From positions 1 to 64,000 of the forward strand of contig CAWEDI010000047.1 of NCBI GenBank assembly GCA_963807735.1: DNA of 64,000 nucleotides, written 5' to 3'. This DNA comes from Roseiarcus sp963807735 (lineage in GTDB: Bacteria > Pseudomonadota > Alphaproteobacteria > Rhizobiales > Beijerinckiaceae). The translations under genes were made by a program, and so were the position numbers. Positions 8,005 to 15,241 of this stretch are shown here, in pieces (the first letter of the stretch is position 1; the number at the start of each line of letters is the position of its first letter). Below the pieces are notes generated by a model. The model saw nothing but the letters and a program-made list of their open reading frames with translations, ran no database searches and was not told where the DNA came from.

Positions 8005-9311
8005 GGCGTCACCTTCTCACGTTGGCGCGCGAACAATTCGCGGAACACGGGATAGATGTCGGCGGGGTTGGCGACCTTGCGCATGGCGAAATTGCGCTCC
8101 GCCTCGGCGAGACCGGCGTAGCCGCGCCACAGCTCCTTGGAATCGCCGCCGCTCCAGTGCGAGGAAATGTCGCGGTCGGCGATCTCGATATAGGCGAAAT
8201 ACTGCGTCGTCGGCAGGATCGCTTCGGTCAGCAGGTCGACGCAATGCTCGGTGTCGCCGCCGGAATTGTCGCCGTCCGAGGCTTCCGCGCAATAGATGTT
8301 CCACTCCGCCGGCGAATAGCGCTTGTCGCGGATCTCGATCATCTCTTCGAGCGCCGAGCTGACCACGGTGCCGCCGGTCTCGCGGCCGTAGAAGAACTCG
8401 TGCTCGTCGACCTCCTTGGCCTCGTGCGTGTGGCGGATGAACACCACGTCGACCCGCTCGTATTTGCGCTTGAGGAACAGGTGCAGCAGGATGAAGAACC
8501 GCTTGGCGAGATCCTTCTCGCGCTCGCCCATCGACGCCGACACGTCCATCAGGCAGAACATCACCGCCTTGGCGCGCGGCACGACGACCCGGGTGAAGCG
8601 GTTGTAGCGCACGTCGATTGGATCGATGAACGGAATCGCGCGCAACATATGGCGCAGCCGCTTCAGGGTGTCGCGGAGGCGGGTCTCCTCCTCCTTCAGC
8701 GCCTCGGTCTCCGGCAGTTCGGCGATTTCGGCGAGCCGGTTCTCCAGCCGCTCGACCTCGGCGCGGCTCGGGCGACGCAGCGCCAGCCGGCGGCTGAGGC
8801 TCTGCCGCATGGTGCGCAGCACGTTGAGGTTGGGGATCATGCCGTCGGCGGAATAGCCGGCGCGGCGCGGCTCGGCGAGCTTGGCGTCCTTCAACGAAGA
8901 CTTGATGAGGTCCGGCAGTTCGAGATCCTCGAACAACAGGTCGAGAAATTCCTCCTCGGAGAGCGCGAAGGTGAACGGATCCTCGCCGTCGCCGTCCTGG
9001 GAGCCTTGGCGGCCGCGTCCGCCCTGGCCGCCCTTGGGCTTGTCGATGCGATCGCCGGCGACGAACTCCTTGTTGCCGGGCATGACCCGCTGCCGGTCGC
9101 CGCCCGCGTCGGCGTCGTGGAACATCGGTTCGTTGATGCCGTCGCTGGGGATCGACACCGATCCCCCCTTGGCGGCGTCGCCGATGGTGCGCTCGCGGAC
9201 CGCCTTGTCGACCGCTTCCTTTATGCGCGCGCGCGTCCTTTTGAGGAAGCGCATGCGATTGCCGAGGCTCTTGTCGCGCGGATTGAGGCGTCGGTCGATG
9301 AACTGGGGCAT
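8001..9311 (-). CDS. yeaH: DUF444 / YeaH family von Willebrand A-like protein
   Basis: 436 residues from the ATG at 9311 (MPQFIDRRLNPRDKSLGNR is the conserved family start). Residues of about 60-125 are Gly/Asp-rich and probably disordered. The C-terminal half is a vWA-type fold with the MIDAS-like motif MDVSASMGE, followed by FILLHLFLKRKY and FIRHTHEAKEVDEHEFF. It lies 22 bp downstream of prkA and overlaps spoVR by four bases, giving the conserved prkA-yeaH-spoVR order. YeaH is known to act with the YeaG/PrkA kinase in starvation and stress responses. A metal-dependent protein-protein adaptor role is inferred from the vWA fold. Confidence 0.93.
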   Translation of the reverse strand: MPQFIDRRLNPRDKSLGNRMRFLKRTRARIKEAVDKAVRERTIGDAAKGGSVSIPSDGINEPMFHDADAGGDRQRVMPGNKEFVAGDRIDKPKGGQGGRGRQGSQDGDGEDPFTFALSEEEFLDLLFEDLELPDLIKSSLKDAKLAEPRRAGYSADGMIPNLNVLRTMRQSLSRRLALRRPSRAEVERLENRLAEIAELPETEALKEEETRLRDTLKRLRHMLRAIPFIDPIDVRYNRFTRVVVPRAKAVMFCLMDVSASMGEREKDLAKRFFILLHLFLKRKYERVDVVFIRHTHEAKEVDEHEFFYGRETGGTVVSSALEEMIEIRDKRYSPAEWNIYCAEASDGDNSGGDTEHCVDLLTEAILPTTQYFAYIEIADRDISSHWSGGDSKELWRGYAGLAEAERNFAMRKVANPADIYPVFRELFARQREKVTP

Positions 9312-9333
9312 CGGTTCTAGTCCTCGATCGCGC

Positions 9334-11235
9334 TCACCCGGCCTTGTTGACGCGCATGTACCATTCAACCAGCCGTCGCACCTGCCGTTCCGTATAGCCT
9401 CGCGCCTTCATGCGATCGAGGAACTCCGCATGTTGCTTCTCGGTCTTCGTGTCCTGCTTGGCGCCGAAACTGATGATCGGCAGCAGCTCCTCGACCTGAC
9501 TGAACATACGCTTCTCGATGACCTCGCGGATCTTCTCGTAGGACGTCCAGGACGGATTCTTGCCGGCATTGTTAGCGCGGGCGCGCAACGCGAATTTGAC
9601 AATCTCGTTACGGAAATCCTTGGGGTTGGCGATGCCCGCGGGCTTCTCGATCTTCGACAGCTCGGCGTCGAGAATCTTGCGGTCGAACACCTGGCCGGTA
9701 TCGGCGTCCTTGTAATCCTGCTCTTCAATCCACGCGTCGGCGTAGGCGATATAACGATTGAACAGGTTCTGTCCGTATTCGCTGTAGGACTCGATATAAG
9801 CCTTCTGGATCTCGCGTCCGATGAACTCAGCGTAGCGCGGCGCCAACAGCGACTTGATGAAGTCGAGATAGCGGTCCTCGACCTCCTTCGGGAATTGCTC
9901 GCGCTTGATCGCCTGTTCAAGAACATACATCAAATGGACGGGATCGGCGGCGATCTCCTCGTTGTCGTAGTTGAATGTCTCCGACAGCACCTTAAAGGCG
10001 AAACGGGTCGAGATGCCGTTCATGCCCTCGGAGACGCCAGCCGCCTCGCGATATTCCTGGATGGACTTCGACTTGGGGTCGGTGTCCTTCAGGTTGTCGC
10101 CGTTGTAGACGCGCATCTTCGAGTAGATCGGCGAGTTCTGGTGCTCCTTCATCCGCGACAGCACGCAGAACCGCGCCAGAATCTCAAGAACCTCGGGCGC
10201 GCAGGTCGCGTTGGCGAGATCGCTGCCTTCGAGCAGCTTGTGGTAGATCAGCGACTCTTCCGTGGCGCGCAGGCAGTAGGGAACCTTGACCACGCAGATA
10301 CGGTCGAGGAACGCCTCATTGTTCTTGTTGTTCTTGAACTGCTCCCACTCCGACTCGTTGGAGTGGGCCAGAATGACGCCTTGGTAGGGCAGCGCGCCGA
10401 GGTTCTCGGTGCCGGCGTAGTTGCCTTCCTGGGTCGCCGTCAGCAACGGGTGCAGCACCTTGATCGGCGCCTTGAACATTTCGACGAACTCGAGCAGCCC
10501 CTGCGTCGTGCGGTTGAGCCCGCCCGAATAGCTGTAGGCGTCGGGATCGTGTTGCGAGAAGTTCTCCAGCTTGCGGATATCGACCTTGCCAACCAGCGCG
10601 GAGATGTCCTGGTTGTTCTCGTCGCCGGGCTCGGTCTTGGCGACGCCGATCTGGCGTAGCTTCGAGAGGGATACAGCTTCACGACCGAGAATTGCGAAAT
10701 GTCGCCGTCGAACTCGTCGAGCCGCTTGGTCGCCCAGGGCGAGCAGATGCCGGTCAGACTGCCGAAGCGGAATGTTGTACTGCCGCTCCAGCAGCGCCGC
10801 CATCGTCTCCGGCCGGAACAGGCCGAGCGGCGATTCGAACACCGGGCTGAATTCGTCGCCGGCGGCGAGCACGTAGATCGGCTGCGTCTCCATCAGCGGC
10901 TTCAGCCGCTCGGCCAGCGAGGACTTGCCGCCGCCGACCGGCCCGAGCAGATAGAGCACCTGCTTGCGCTCCTCGAGCCCTTGCGCCGCATGCTGGAAAT
11001 AGCTGACGACCCGCTGGATCGTGTCCTCCATGCCGAAGAAGCCGGACATGGTGGGATAGGTCTTGATCGTGCGGTTGAGGAAGATGCGACCGAGCCGCGA
11101 ATCTTTGCTGGTGTCGATCACTTGGGGTTCGCCGATGGCGGCGATCATCCGCTCGGCGGCGCTCGCGAACATCGTAGGATCGTCGCGGCAACCCTCCAGA
11201 TATTCCGACAAGCTCATCGCTGACGCGGCGCTCAC
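9334..11235 (-). CDS. prkA: PrkA/YeaG serine protein kinase, apparently frame-disrupted
   Basis: The reading frame from a GTG at 11235 gives 633 residues. It has the AAA+ Walker A (GPVGGGKSS, 98-106), the block TEPGDENNQDIS, SYSGGLNRTTQGLLEF and the C-terminal PrkA kinase region. Two problems are visible. First, residues of about 159-190 (between roughly 10757 and 10666) do not look like PrkA, while the neighbouring frame reads LTGICSPWATKRLDEFDGDI then SQFSVVKLYPS, exactly the family sequence, so one +1 and one compensating shift bracket about 95 bp. Second, the true N-terminus appears to lie in another frame at 11232-11363. The downstream partners yeaH and spoVR are intact. The kinase may be mutated here, or the sequence may carry indel errors. 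Confidence 0.85.
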   Translation of the reverse strand: MSAASAMSLSEYLEGCRDDPTMFASAAERMIAAIGEPQVIDTSKDSRLGRIFLNRTIKTYPTMSGFFGMEDTIQRVVSYFQHAAQGLEERKQVLYLLGPVGGGKSSLAERLKPLMETQPIYVLAAGDEFSPVFESPLGLFRPETMAALLERQYNIPLRQSDRHLLALGDQAARRVRRRHFAILGREAVSLSKLRQIGVAKTEPGDENNQDISALVGKVDIRKLENFSQHDPDAYSYSGGLNRTTQGLLEFVEMFKAPIKVLHPLLTATQEGNYAGTENLGALPYQGVILAHSNESEWEQFKNNKNNEAFLDRICVVKVPYCLRATEESLIYHKLLEGSDLANATCAPEVLEILARFCVLSRMKEHQNSPIYSKMRVYNGDNLKDTDPKSKSIQEYREAAGVSEGMNGISTRFAFKVLSETFNYDNEEIAADPVHLMYVLEQAIKREQFPKEVEDRYLDFIKSLLAPRYAEFIGREIQKAYIESYSEYGQNLFNRYIAYADAWIEEQDYKDADTGQVFDRKILDAELSKIEKPAGIANPKDFRNEIVKFALRARANNAGKNPSWTSYEKIREVIEKRMFSQVEELLPIISFGAKQDTKTEKQHAEFLDRMKARGYTERQVRRLVEWYMRVNKAG

Positions 11236-11363
11236 GCGCGATAGGCGGAAGAGAACAGCCCGAACACACTCGAGCTCTTGCCTTCGCCGCGCACTCCTGG
11301 ATTTGAGTTCGCGAAAGCTGTAGCCGACATGGCGTTCATCTCAAGCTCCGAAATGGTAATCAT
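11232..11363 (-). pseudogene. prkA: Out-of-frame N-terminal piece of PrkA
   Basis: An ATG at 11363 directly follows AGGAGAAGG and opens a 43-codon frame ending at a TGA at 11232-11234. The last residues, VFGLFSSAYRA, match the usual start of PrkA/YeaG proteins, which run straight into the MSLxxYL segment. Here MSLSEYL follows only after a shift of frame. The TGA overlaps the GTG used for the main frame (GTGA). Either a single indel separates the two parts, or this is a leader peptide translationally coupled to PrkA. The family comparison favours the indel. Confidence 0.65.
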
Positions 11364-11674
11364 CCTTCTCCTGATTTCAACGTGAGATTGAATACCTAAT
11401 TAAAGGTTAAACTTTGTCCCGAACTGATACAGCGGCTCGCTCGGGGCCCGTGCTTCGCGGCGGCCCGCCCGGCCAGGCCCTGCAATAGCGGCCTTCGTTG
11501 CGCCGGTGCGGCCAAAGGGAAACGCGCCTGCTGTCGCTACGGTTCGCGCCCCATCGCCAGCAGGAAATCCCAAACGCGAACGCTATGCAAGCCCCTTTAC
11601 GGGCTGGAAGCAAGGGATGAGCCATGCCTAGCGCGTTTGTGCGCGCCAACGCCGCCGCAAGCCTCGCTCAAGTC
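11364..11674. other. Intergenic region upstream of prkA, no gene assigned
   Basis: About 310 bp between the prkA leader and the ClC gene stop. It holds the probable prkA promoter: an AT-rich stretch at about 11385-11412 next to the ribosome-binding site. The rest is GC-rich with a small hairpin (AGCCC/GGGCT, 11590-11605). An 80-codon minus-strand frame (11407-11649) is open, but it has a Trp/Arg-rich composition unlike a real protein and no clear ribosome-binding site. A structured RNA is possible, but I match no known family. Confidence 0.3.
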
Positions 11675-13420
11675 TCACGCTCCGCCGAGTACGCCCTTGG
11701 CCGCGCGGTCAACCGCTGCGGCGTAACGTCGCGCAGCGTAAGCCTCGCCCAAGGCGCCAACGACCCCGCCGGCGGCGTCGGTGACGACCAGGATTTCCGA
11801 CTCAGCCGCGTCGAAAGCGTCGAGCGCCTCGCGAATATTCTGGTCCGGGCGCAGCGTGACGTCGCGCAGCCGCGCTAAACTCGCAACCGGCGCGGAATCA
11901 TCGCTGGCGGCGTGCGCCTCCGGCGTCGAGACGAGACCGCAATACCGCCGCTGCGAATCAACCAGCGCGACGTTGTGCGAACTGCCGACAGGGTGGGCGA
12001 GACGGAACGCGGCGATCGTCGCGTCGGCCGGCATGGTGCGCAGCTTGACGTCCATCAGACCGGCCACCAGGATCGTCCGCACCCAGCCGACGTCCAACGC
12101 CCCCGAAATGTTCTCGCCGCGCAAATGCAGCCGCCAGGTCGAGAACGAATAGCCGAAAATCGCCCTCACCGTCAGTTGGCTGGCGATGCAGCCGGCGAGC
12201 ACCGGACCCGCCACGCGGACGTCGCCGGAGTTCTCCAGCACCAGAAACGCCATGGTCAGCGGCCCGCCGACGATCGCCGCCCCAAGCGTCGCCATGCCGG
12301 CGAACAGGCAGGCGGTGGGATCGAGGCCGAGCGTCGGCCAGACCGTCGCCATCCCGATGGCGTAGAGCTTGCCGAGTAGCGCGCCGACGAACAGCGAGGC
12401 GAAGAAGAGGCCGCCGCGAAACCCGCTCGCCAGCGACACGAGGCAGGCGATCAACTTCAGGGCGATAAGCGCCGCCAGCATTACGGCGGGGAGCGCCCGA
12501 GGAATGTCGAGCGACAGCGCGCCATGACCGGCCCCTAGCGTCTGCGGGGTTAGGCTCGCCAGCAGCGCGACCAACGCGCCGCCCGCCACCGGCCGCGCCC
12601 AGGCCGGCAGCGGTCCGGCGCGAAACGCCCGCTCGACCAGCGCCGCCGCCCGCATCGCCGCTACGCCCAGCACGGCGGAGATGAAGCCGAGGCCGACGAG
12701 CGCGAGATGCTCCTCGACGCCGAACGGCGGCACGTTCGGCGCCTCGATCGAATAGGGCGCGCCGCCGAGCACGTGAACCGTCAGCCGTCCGGCGACGGCG
12801 GCGGCGAGCACCGGCGCCGCATTGGCTAAGGAATAGGCGCCAATGATGAGTTCGAAGGCGTAGAACGCGCCGGTCAGGGGCGCGCCGAACGCCGCCGCCA
12901 TCGCCCCCGCCGCGCCGCAGCCGACGAGCGTGCGCAAATCCTGGCGACGCAGTTGCAGAAGCAGGCCGACGCGTGAAGCGATCGCCGAGCCGATCTGCGC
13001 ATAGCCCGCCTCCAGCCCGACCGACGCCCCGACGCCGTTGGAGAGCAGCGTCTGCGCCACCACGATCAAGCTGCCGCGCAGCGACAGCCGTCCGCCGTGC
13101 AGCGCGTTGGCCTCGACAGGATCGACGGACGCGCCGAAGCCGCGGCGCTGCCGCCAGAGGTCGATAAGCCCCAGCACCAAGCCCCCGCCGCACAGCGCCG
13201 CGAAGGCGGCCCAAGGCGAAACGCGCGCCTGCGCGCTAAGCCGCTGGTCGAAGGCGATGCCGTACAAGGCGACGTGGGCGAATTCGGCGAGCCCCGTCAT
13301 CGCGGTCACCCCGAGCCCCGCGACGACGCCGACGGGAACCGCGATGGCGACCTGCGCCAACGCGCTCGACCGGACCATCAAGCGCGTGGCCGTGAGCGCG
13401 CCCGAGGCGGAAAACCTCAT
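11675..13420 (-). CDS. ClC-family chloride channel/transporter with CBS-like tail
   Basis: 581 residues with about ten to twelve hydrophobic segments through residue 430. Family signatures seen are GVGASVGLEAGYAQ (the G-x-E-G selectivity segment, gating glutamate present), GAAGAMAAAFGAPLTGAFYAFE and GFRGGLFFASLFVGALLGKL. The soluble C-terminal 150 residues hold two degenerate CBS-type repeats (SSHNVALVDSQRRYCGLV and ESEILVVTDAAGGVVGALGE), which often bind adenine nucleotides. It sits in the inner membrane and moves chloride, or exchanges it with protons. The gene lies downstream of carD on the same strand, but a strong terminator separates them, so it probably has its own promoter. Confidence 0.92.
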   Translation of the reverse strand: MRFSASGALTATRLMVRSSALAQVAIAVPVGVVAGLGVTAMTGLAEFAHVALYGIAFDQRLSAQARVSPWAAFAALCGGGLVLGLIDLWRQRRGFGASVDPVEANALHGGRLSLRGSLIVVAQTLLSNGVGASVGLEAGYAQIGSAIASRVGLLLQLRRQDLRTLVGCGAAGAMAAAFGAPLTGAFYAFELIIGAYSLANAAPVLAAAVAGRLTVHVLGGAPYSIEAPNVPPFGVEEHLALVGLGFISAVLGVAAMRAAALVERAFRAGPLPAWARPVAGGALVALLASLTPQTLGAGHGALSLDIPRALPAVMLAALIALKLIACLVSLASGFRGGLFFASLFVGALLGKLYAIGMATVWPTLGLDPTACLFAGMATLGAAIVGGPLTMAFLVLENSGDVRVAGPVLAGCIASQLTVRAIFGYSFSTWRLHLRGENISGALDVGWVRTILVAGLMDVKLRTMPADATIAAFRLAHPVGSSHNVALVDSQRRYCGLVSTPEAHAASDDSAPVASLARLRDVTLRPDQNIREALDAFDAAESEILVVTDAAGGVVGALGEAYAARRYAAAVDRAAKGVLGGA

Positions 13421-13435
13421 GACGCCGTCGCCAAC

Positions 13436-13469
13436 GAAAAACGGCGCCGATCCCGAGGGACGGCGCCGT
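13436..13469 (-). terminator. Rho-independent terminator of carD
   Basis: Read on the minus strand, ACGGCGCCG, an 11-base loop and CGGCGCCGT form a perfect 9-bp GC-rich stem followed directly by a T run (TTTTTCG). It begins about 28 bases after the carD stop and lies upstream of the ClC gene, separating the two transcripts. Confidence 0.85.
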
Positions 13470-13496
13470 CGATCTCAGAGAGCGAGACGCCGCGGT

Positions 13497-14591
13497 TCAA
13501 GCGGCCTCTTCGATCCCCGCGTCCTCGCCCTCGACCGCGTCGGCCTTGCCGACGCGCTTCTGATTCTTCTTCAGCTGCGTCTCGATCACCTTCAGCGCTT
13601 CGGTCTCGCTGAGCTTCTGCACAGCGGCGATCTCGCGCATCATGCGGTCGAGCGCCGCTTCGTAAAGCTGACGCTCGGAATAGGATTGCTCAGGCTGCGC
13701 CTCGGAACGATAGAGGTCGCGCACCACCTCAGCGATGGCGTTGATGTCGCCGGAGTTGATTTTCGCCTCGTACTCCTGCGCGCGCCGCGACCACATGGTG
13801 CGCTTGACACGCGCCCGGCCGGTGAGGATTTCGAGCGACCGCCGCGCGGCGTCGGGGTCGGACAGCTTGCGCATGCCGACGCCGGTGACCTTCGAGATCG
13901 GCACCCGCAACGTCATCTTGTCCTTCACGAAATTGATGACAAAAAGCTCAAGCTTGAAGCCTGCAACCTCCTGCTCCTCCATTGCGACGATCTGCCCTAC
14001 CCCGTGTGCGGGATAGACCACGAATTCGTTGAGTTTGAAGCCATTTCTATGGGAGCCGTTTTTCATGGTCTTCTGTTCGCCGCCTGCTGGATCGATTGGT
14101 GGTGTCGACGAAGGCGCCTTGGCCGTCTTCGCCGCGATTTGCGGAGCCGGCGACGAAACCGCAACGCCGGCCGACGGCGGCGCCGTCGTAACCAACGTGG
14201 ACGTTTTCATCGCAGTTCCCGCCGAACCTGCCGCCGGAGCCGATTCACTCCGCGCCGGCGCAGGCGCCGCCCCCTTTGCATTCCCCCGATTTACGAGCTT
14301 CGCCTCGTCGATTTTAGGCTCGCTCCGTCGCGGCTTGCCGACCTTCGACGCCGCCGTTGTTTTGCCAGTCTTGACGCTTTTCTTGGGCTCGCGCTTCGCC
14401 GTCGTCGCTTTCGCTGCGGCGCTGGCGGCCTTCGCGGATTTGCCGGATTTGGCGGCGCTCGCCGCGCGCTTGGCGGATTTCGCCTTCGTTTCTGTCTTTC
14501 GAGCGCGCGTGACCCTGGGTTTCGGACGAGTCGAGCCAGATTGCTCTGAAGTTCTTGACACTTTCTTTGTGACTTTTTTACGCGCCGCCAT
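13497..14591 (-). CDS. carD: CarD-family transcription regulator with long histone H1-like N-terminus
   Basis: 364 residues. Residues 184-350 are a full CarD/CdnL protein: the RNA-polymerase-interacting domain (FKLNEFVVYPAHGVGQIVAME, LFVINFVKDKMTLRVP) and the helical DNA-contacting part (RVKRTMWSRRAQEYEAKINSGD, then SYSERQLYEAALDRM). CarD binds the RNA polymerase beta subunit and stabilises open promoter complexes. Residues 1-100 are extremely Lys/Ala/Ser/Thr-rich, like the histone H1 C-terminal tail, followed by an Ala/Pro linker. This is much longer than the roughly 170-residue family minimum. An internal ATG at 14066 (MKNGSHRNGFKL) could give a short form. The nearby fdxA matches the usual alphaproteobacterial neighbourhood. 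Confidence 0.95.
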   Translation of the reverse strand: MAARKKVTKKVSRTSEQSGSTRPKPRVTRARKTETKAKSAKRAASAAKSGKSAKAASAAAKATTAKREPKKSVKTGKTTAASKVGKPRRSEPKIDEAKLVNRGNAKGAAPAPARSESAPAAGSAGTAMKTSTLVTTAPPSAGVAVSSPAPQIAAKTAKAPSSTPPIDPAGGEQKTMKNGSHRNGFKLNEFVVYPAHGVGQIVAMEEQEVAGFKLELFVINFVKDKMTLRVPISKVTGVGMRKLSDPDAARRSLEILTGRARVKRTMWSRRAQEYEAKINSGDINAIAEVVRDLYRSEAQPEQSYSERQLYEAALDRMMREIAAVQKLSETEALKVIETQLKKNQKRVGKADAVEGEDAGIEEAA

Positions 14592-14827
14592 AGGTCAAGT
14601 CTCCAGAAACGCGAGACGAGCGAACCCTTCTCCTGCGTAATGACGACGCGTTGGAGGGAGGTCGCCGCCGCCCTCCCGCCGTGAGTTTTGACGTCACTTA
14701 TGCTCGGAAGGGCGCGAACCGTGTGTTAACGTGCTGTTTAGCACATTTTTGCGCTGAAATCAAAAGCCGCAGACGGAACGTCCCCAGCGACTCCGCCGCC
14801 TGGTTAAGCGCAGCCAATATTTTCCAT

Positions 14828-14858
14828 AAAAAAAGGCCTAATCCCCTTCGCCGGGATT
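14828..14858 (-). terminator. Terminator at the end of fdxA
   Basis: On the minus strand AATCCC-GGCGAAG-GGGATT forms a short stem overlapping the fdxA stop codon. After AGGCC it is followed by seven T residues (14828-14834). The overlap with the last codons is unusual, but the T run is convincing. Confidence 0.6.
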
Positions 14859-15176
14859 GGGGGAAAAGAACTCCTCGAACTTGTTCGGCCGCCCGTCGAA
14901 CGATTTGCCGTCCGCCGGGCCTTCGCGCTTGACCGTGATGTTGGGCCAGGACTTCGCGTAGTCGGCGTTGATCTTGAGCCACGTCTCCAGATTGGGCTCC
15001 GTGTCCGGCTTGATCGCCTCAGCCGGGCATTCCGGCTCGCAGACGCCGCAATCAATGCACTCGTCGGGGTGTATGACCAGCATGTTCTCGCCCTCGTAGA
15101 AGCAATCCACGGGACAGACCTCGACGCAGTCCATGTATTTGCACTTGATGCAATTGTCGGTCACCACATAGGTCAT
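14838..15176 (-). CDS. fdxA: Seven-iron ferredoxin FdxA
   Basis: 112 residues, the usual length. Cysteines 9, 12, 17, 21 and 25 in the first half and the CIDCGVCEPECP block (40-50) are arranged as in [3Fe-4S][4Fe-4S] ferredoxins of the FdxA type. The C-terminal extension (KINADYAKSWPNIT, KREGPADGKSFDG) is typical. It is a soluble low-potential electron carrier; the redox partner here is unknown. It lies between the helicase-related gene and carD, an order conserved in Hyphomicrobiales. The S4-domain gene often found just upstream is absent. Confidence 0.96.
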   Translation of the reverse strand: MTYVVTDNCIKCKYMDCVEVCPVDCFYEGENMLVIHPDECIDCGVCEPECPAEAIKPDTEPNLETWLKINADYAKSWPNITVKREGPADGKSFDGRPNKFEEFFSPNPGEGD

Positions 15177-15241
15177 CTACGCACCTCTGGTCGCGTGGTC
15201 GCAGCATCATGCGCTCGGCGGCCGCATCCGGTTTCGGTTGG

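Noticed and set aside
8022..9320. 432-codon plus-strand frame opposite the DUF444 gene
   Set aside because: Mirror frame of a real GC-rich gene; no family similarity, while the minus strand has conserved DUF444 and vWA motifs.
11407..11649. 80-codon minus-strand frame upstream of prkA
   Set aside because: Trp/Arg-rich composition, no ribosome-binding site and no recognisable family.
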